Shown one piece after another: positions 61,001 through 64,000 of a stretch of DNA of 64,000 nucleotides. Every line of letters starts with the position of its first letter. Position 1 is the stretch's first letter. The stretch comes from Streptomyces roseirectus (GTDB lineage Bacteria; Actinomycetota; Actinomycetes; Streptomycetales; Streptomycetaceae). The notes beneath the pieces are model-generated. The model did not search any database and was not told the DNA's origin. It saw nothing but the letters and a program-made list of their open reading frames with translations. Position numbers and translations under genes: made by a program. Location of the stretch: the NCBI RefSeq assembly GCF_014489635.1, contig NZ_CP060828.1:2952001-3016000 (forward strand), in the 5' to 3' direction.

Positions 61001-61716
61001 GGCTGCCGTTCCCCTCTCTTGCGCCGAGCCGGCGCCGTCCTACGGTCCCGGGGCCCCGAGAACCCCTCGCTTCCCGGATCGTCCACTTCCCGGTACCGCA
61101 GCCGCCGCGAGGCGGAGTCCGAGTCCGAAAAAGAAGCCGGGTCCTCTCCAACTCCCTTGGCCCGTACGACCAGTCCCTCAGTCACCGGCGGCGCGGAAGC
61201 CTTCGTCGCCCCCGCCAGCGGTGCCCGGACCCGCAGCCCCAGCGACGCCTTCAGCTCACCGCCGAGCGCCGACCAGACGTCGGATGCGGCGGGCCCGTCC
61301 AGCCCCGTCCCGGCCGTGTCCAGCCCTACGGTCAGGCCGAGTTCGGCGAGCGACCCGGTCAACAGCCGTGCGGGCAGCACGTCCGTCGCCACCAGGGTCG
61401 TCAACACCTGGGAGAGCAGCCGGTGTTCGTCCTGCGGCCGGTTCGCCCACGCGGTGACCAGGTACGTCAGGTCGAACCAGCGGGGCGGCGACCGCCGGGC
61501 GACGAGGTGTCCGTCCTCGTCGTAGACCTCGCCCGCCCCGCTGCCCCGCCGGGTCGCGTCCTCACGGATGTCGTAGAGGAACACGCACACGGTCGGGGCG
61601 CTGCGGCGGGCGGCCCAGTCCCGGGTGGGCGCGTCGAACACGACCTCCACGCCGGACGCTTCGAGCCCGGACTCCGCGAGCAACCGCCGTAGTCCTTCGT
61701 CGACTTCGTGGATCAC
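60997..61716 (-). CDS. DUF4255 protein, CIS terminal cap candidate
   Basis: 239 residues: VIHEVDEGLRRLLAESGLEA, VFDAPTRDWAARRSAPTVCV, FLYDIREDATRR and PRWFDLTYLVTAWANRPQDE are the DUF4255 core. This family (Afp16/PVC16 group) caps the tube and sheath end in other CIS. A polar tail (about 190-239) follows. GTG at 61716 overlaps the upstream gene stop (GTGA) with AGGTGA as ribosome site. It is upstream of the ATPase as usual. Confidence 0.9.
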   Translation of the reverse strand: MIHEVDEGLRRLLAESGLEASGVEVVFDAPTRDWAARRSAPTVCVFLYDIREDATRRGSGAGEVYDEDGHLVARRSPPRWFDLTYLVTAWANRPQDEHRLLSQVLTTLVATDVLPARLLTGSLAELGLTVGLDTAGTGLDGPAASDVWSALGGELKASLGLRVRAPLAGATKASAPPVTEGLVVRAKGVGEDPASFSDSDSASRRLRYREVDDPGSEGFSGPRDRRTAPARRKRGERQP

Positions 61717-64000
61717 CGGCGCGTCACCTCGTCCGGCGGCTGGACCGTTCCGAGGACGACGAGGAAGTCGGTGGTGACCGGCGAGAACCCGGGCCCGCTG
61801 GCGGTGATGATCCGGGGTCCGGTCTGGTCCTTGGCGAGGATCAGCAACTGCCCGATGAACGTCCCGTTCGCGAGCGGCACGGTCGGCGCGGCGGCGGCCG
61901 TGATCCCCGGCTTCCAGGTGAACTTCACCGGCACCCCCGGCGGGAAGTCCCTGCCCCGCACGGACGTCACGAACCCCGGCTTCCCGATCTCCGGCACCGC
62001 CACGATCCGCGGCTGCAGGATCCGCAGCCGCTGCCGCGCGGTGTTGTCCCGCAGGTTCGCATCGGTCCCGGTGGTCGTCAGCGTCCCCGTCACCTGCGCG
62101 GTGAGCGCCCGGTTCGGGCTGAGCACGACGCGGACGACGGTGCTGGCGCCCGGCGTCAGATCGGGCAGCGCGCACACCCAGTTCGCGTCGCACCCGGCCG
62201 GCGGCCCGTTGTTGGGGATCCCGGCGGGCAGTCCGATCCGCAGCCTGAGCCCGGTGGCGAGGGCGTTGCGCCCGTTGCGCACGGTGTAGGTCACGACGAC
62301 CCGCCCGCCGACGTACCCGGGGTTGGGCTGGGCGGTGAGCGTCAGTCCGGGTCCGGCCTGAGGCGCGGGCGGCGCGGGCGGCACCGGCGGCGCGCTGGGC
62401 GGCGGGGTCGGCCGGGGCGTGGGCCGGGGGGTGGGCGATGTCGGCGGGGTCGGCGTCGGTGTGGGCGACGGCGGCACCTCGCCGACCGGCACCACGGTCC
62501 GTCCCGTGTTGTCGGTGGGCCGGGGGTCGAGGACGGTCCCGGTGACCGACCAGTCGATGGGCGCGTCCCCGACGGTGACCCCGGTGACGGTGACGGTCAC
62601 GGTCACGGTCTCTCCGGGCTGCACGACCCCTACGTCGCACTGGAGCGAGGACGCGGTGCAGCTCCCGCCCGGGAACGTAAGTCCCGTGATCTGTACGCCC
62701 GTCGGCGGTGTCACGGTCAGTGTCGTGCCCGGTGAGGCGGCGGGGCCGTTGTTCACGAGGTCGACCCGCACGGTCGTCGACTCCCCGACGGTCACCGTCG
62801 GCACGCTGCCCGGTGCCCGCACCGTGAGGTCCACGGACTGCTGGACGCTGGGCTCCTTCTGCCGCCCGTCCAACTGCGCGGTGAGCGGCGTGACGTCACC
62901 GGTCGCGATGTCGAACATGCGCAGTTTCTCGGGGCTGTTGGCGTCGACCTTCTCCCGCGAGGAGAACACCAGGCCCTTTCCGTCGGCGGTCCAGGCGGCG
63001 TCCCTCGGCTGGTGCGGGCCGCTGAGCGTCGTGTCGGGCAGCCGCGTACGGCAGTTGCCGGCCCCGGCGGGCATCAGCACCCGGCAGGTCCCGCCGTCGA
63101 GGGAGGTCAGCAGGATGCCGTTGCGCTCGTCGACGTCGCCGCCGCCGCTCTTGCGGTTGAAGGCGATCGAGAGCCCGTCCGGTGAGAACGCGGGGCTGTC
63201 GTCGATGACCTCGCAGCTCCCGGGGCAGATGGCCTCGCTCAGGTCCTTCTGCTCGCCGAGGCTGCCGACCGGCACCGTCCAGATGTGCTTGTTGCCGCCG
63301 GCCCCGTCGATCTCCTCGTTGCGGGTGAAGGCGAGGATCTTTCCGTCGGACGACCAGGTCGGCTGGGCGTCCCCGCCGGTCTCCTCCCCTTCCGGGGGCG
63401 TGATCTCGCCGGTGATCGTCCCGTCCGTGGCGTTCGCGATGAGGATGCGGCTGGGCTGTCCGACCCCGCCGGGGGAGGTCCGCGTGAACGCGAGGAACCG
63501 GCCGTCCGGCGAGAACGTCGGGTCGGTGTCCCAGTCGCCGGGTTGGCGCCCGCCGAGGTTCATGGGCTGCGGCTTGCTGCCGTCCGCCTCGGCCGTCCAG
63601 ATCCGCTCGACGCGTCCGGCGTCGGTGTTCTCGAAGCGGGTGACGACGATCCGGCGGCCGTCCGGGGTGTAGTTCTGCCGCTCGGTCCAGGGGTCGGCGT
63701 TGGGGCCGGGCTGGAAGAGGGGGTCCTTGGTGGGGTCGGTGTTGGTGTCGGCGGCCGGGTCCTCGTTGAGGATGCTCAGCCCGAGGTCGCGGGGGTCGGC
63801 GCCGTCCGAGCGGATGTCCTGGAGGGTCACGACGTGCGGGCCGGCCGCCGAGGTGCGCTCGACGATGACGCCGCCGCCGGTCAGGGAGCCGGACCAGGTC
63901 GGCGAGCGGACCTCGCGGTCCTCGTTCAGCACCAGGGAGGGCACCTGGCTGGAGTGCGCCTCGGAGGTGAAGACGTGGTCCCAGTCGCCCTCGCACTCGC
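61713..64000 (-). CDS. TolB-like propeller plus DUF11/CARDB repeat protein, partial
   Basis: Continuous ORF over the right edge; 761 residues visible, 5' end missing. It has PD40 (WD40-like) propeller blades: DPTFSPDGRFLAFTR, QPTWSSDGKILAFTR, SPAFSPDGLSIAFNR and DAAWTADGKGLVFSSR. These are followed by immunoglobulin-like DUF11/CARDB domains (TVGESTTVRVDLVNNGPAAS, PGYVGGRVVVTYTVRNGRNA), a Pro/Thr-rich linker, and a last IPT/TIG-like domain (GKPGFVTSVRGRDFPPG). This is an extracellular or cell-surface layout. It overlaps DUF4255 by GTGA, so it is in the CIS operon. A signal peptide should be visible in the missing part if exported. Possible receptor or docking protein; function unknown. Confidence 0.78.
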   Translation of the reverse strand, partial: ECEGDWDHVFTSEAHSSQVPSLVLNEDREVRSPTWSGSLTGGGVIVERTSAAGPHVVTLQDIRSDGADPRDLGLSILNEDPAADTNTDPTKDPLFQPGPNADPWTERQNYTPDGRRIVVTRFENTDAGRVERIWTAEADGSKPQPMNLGGRQPGDWDTDPTFSPDGRFLAFTRTSPGGVGQPSRILIANATDGTITGEITPPEGEETGGDAQPTWSSDGKILAFTRNEEIDGAGGNKHIWTVPVGSLGEQKDLSEAICPGSCEVIDDSPAFSPDGLSIAFNRKSGGGDVDERNGILLTSLDGGTCRVLMPAGAGNCRTRLPDTTLSGPHQPRDAAWTADGKGLVFSSREKVDANSPEKLRMFDIATGDVTPLTAQLDGRQKEPSVQQSVDLTVRAPGSVPTVTVGESTTVRVDLVNNGPAASPGTTLTVTPPTGVQITGLTFPGGSCTASSLQCDVGVVQPGETVTVTVTVTGVTVGDAPIDWSVTGTVLDPRPTDNTGRTVVPVGEVPPSPTPTPTPPTSPTPRPTPRPTPPPSAPPVPPAPPAPQAGPGLTLTAQPNPGYVGGRVVVTYTVRNGRNALATGLRLRIGLPAGIPNNGPPAGCDANWVCALPDLTPGASTVVRVVLSPNRALTAQVTGTLTTTGTDANLRDNTARQRLRILQPRIVAVPEIGKPGFVTSVRGRDFPPGVPVKFTWKPGITAAAAPTVPLANGTFIGQLLILAKDQTGPRIITASGPGFSPVTTDFLVVLGTVQPPDEVTRR

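Noticed and set aside
44337..64000. Prophage
   Set aside because: No capsid, portal, terminase, integrase, holin or lysin is visible, and ATPase, DUF4255 and PAAR are CIS-type.
1..64000. tRNA, rRNA, CRISPR arrays, insertion sequences
   Set aside because: No cloverleaf with a CCA-adjacent acceptor, no rRNA stretch, no regularly spaced repeat-spacer array and no transposase were found by reading; short structured RNAs could still have been missed.

Overview
The window is chromosomal DNA of a Streptomyces or a very close relative. It is very GC-rich with G/C at third codon positions, uses many GTG starts, packs genes with ATGA/GTGA stop-start overlaps, and carries genus-typical families (scy, filP, DUF6230/DUF6114, AIM24 trio). 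From memory of the S. coelicolor map, most of 1-43.6 kb is a conserved core block (about SCO5426 pfkA2 back to SCO5396 filP), with extra blocks inserted. Naming by synteny is recall, not a search result.

Layout. 0-6.4 kb: a cut PPOX-family oxidoreductase, then phosphofructokinase, phosphotransacetylase, acetate kinase and pyruvate kinase, which together link lower glycolysis to acetate overflow. 6.4-12.5 kb: a secreted polymorphic-toxin locus (immunity candidate, 1440-residue alanine-rich HINT toxin, FG-GAP partner), bounded by two strong hairpin terminators. 12.5-15.7 kb: a three-gene envelope operon with DUF6230 and DUF6114. 15.8-18.8 kb: thioredoxin-TPR protein, TetR, DUF3817 and MarR. 18.8-19.7 kb: non-coding repeats. 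19.7-24.5 kb: the hyphal-tip glucan locus (GH6 lipoprotein, glxA radical copper oxidase, cslA synthase). 24.7-27.7 kb: a secreted metalloprotease divergent from a TetR operon whose promoter carries two identical 16-bp palindromes. 27.7-33.9 kb: thiamine-binding-like protein, DUF3817, three AIM24 paralogues, MarR, a two-component system and a secreted PepSY protein. 34.1-38.4 kb: MFS exporter, meaB, thiolase and methylmalonyl-CoA epimerase. 38.6-43.6 kb: the coiled-coil cytoskeletal pair scy-filP. 43.7-44.3 kb: a Uma2 nuclease-fold protein.

The last 20 kb (44.3 kb to the right edge, all minus strand) is a phage-tail-like contractile injection system (CIS) of the Streptomyces type. In transcription order it holds a TolB/DUF11 protein (cut by the edge), a DUF4255 cap candidate, an AAA+ ATPase, a 1.06-kb non-coding repeat region, sheath, tube 1, a baseplate-hub chaperone candidate, a 52-residue DUF6760-like protein, a 1020-residue low-complexity protein, tube 2, a LysM baseplate protein, VgrG-like spike, PAAR tip, gp25-like protein, baseplate J-like protein, tail protein I, and a zinc-ribbon membrane protein resembling CisA. 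No tape measure, tail fibre or classical effector is visible, so such genes are missing, beyond the right edge, or unrecognised.

The most rewarding targets are the 1020-residue CIS protein, the CisA-like membrane protein, the HINT toxin with its unassigned C-terminal domain, the double TetR operator, and a dispersed non-coding repeat shared by the 19-kb and 58-kb gaps. No tRNA, rRNA, CRISPR array or insertion sequence was seen.
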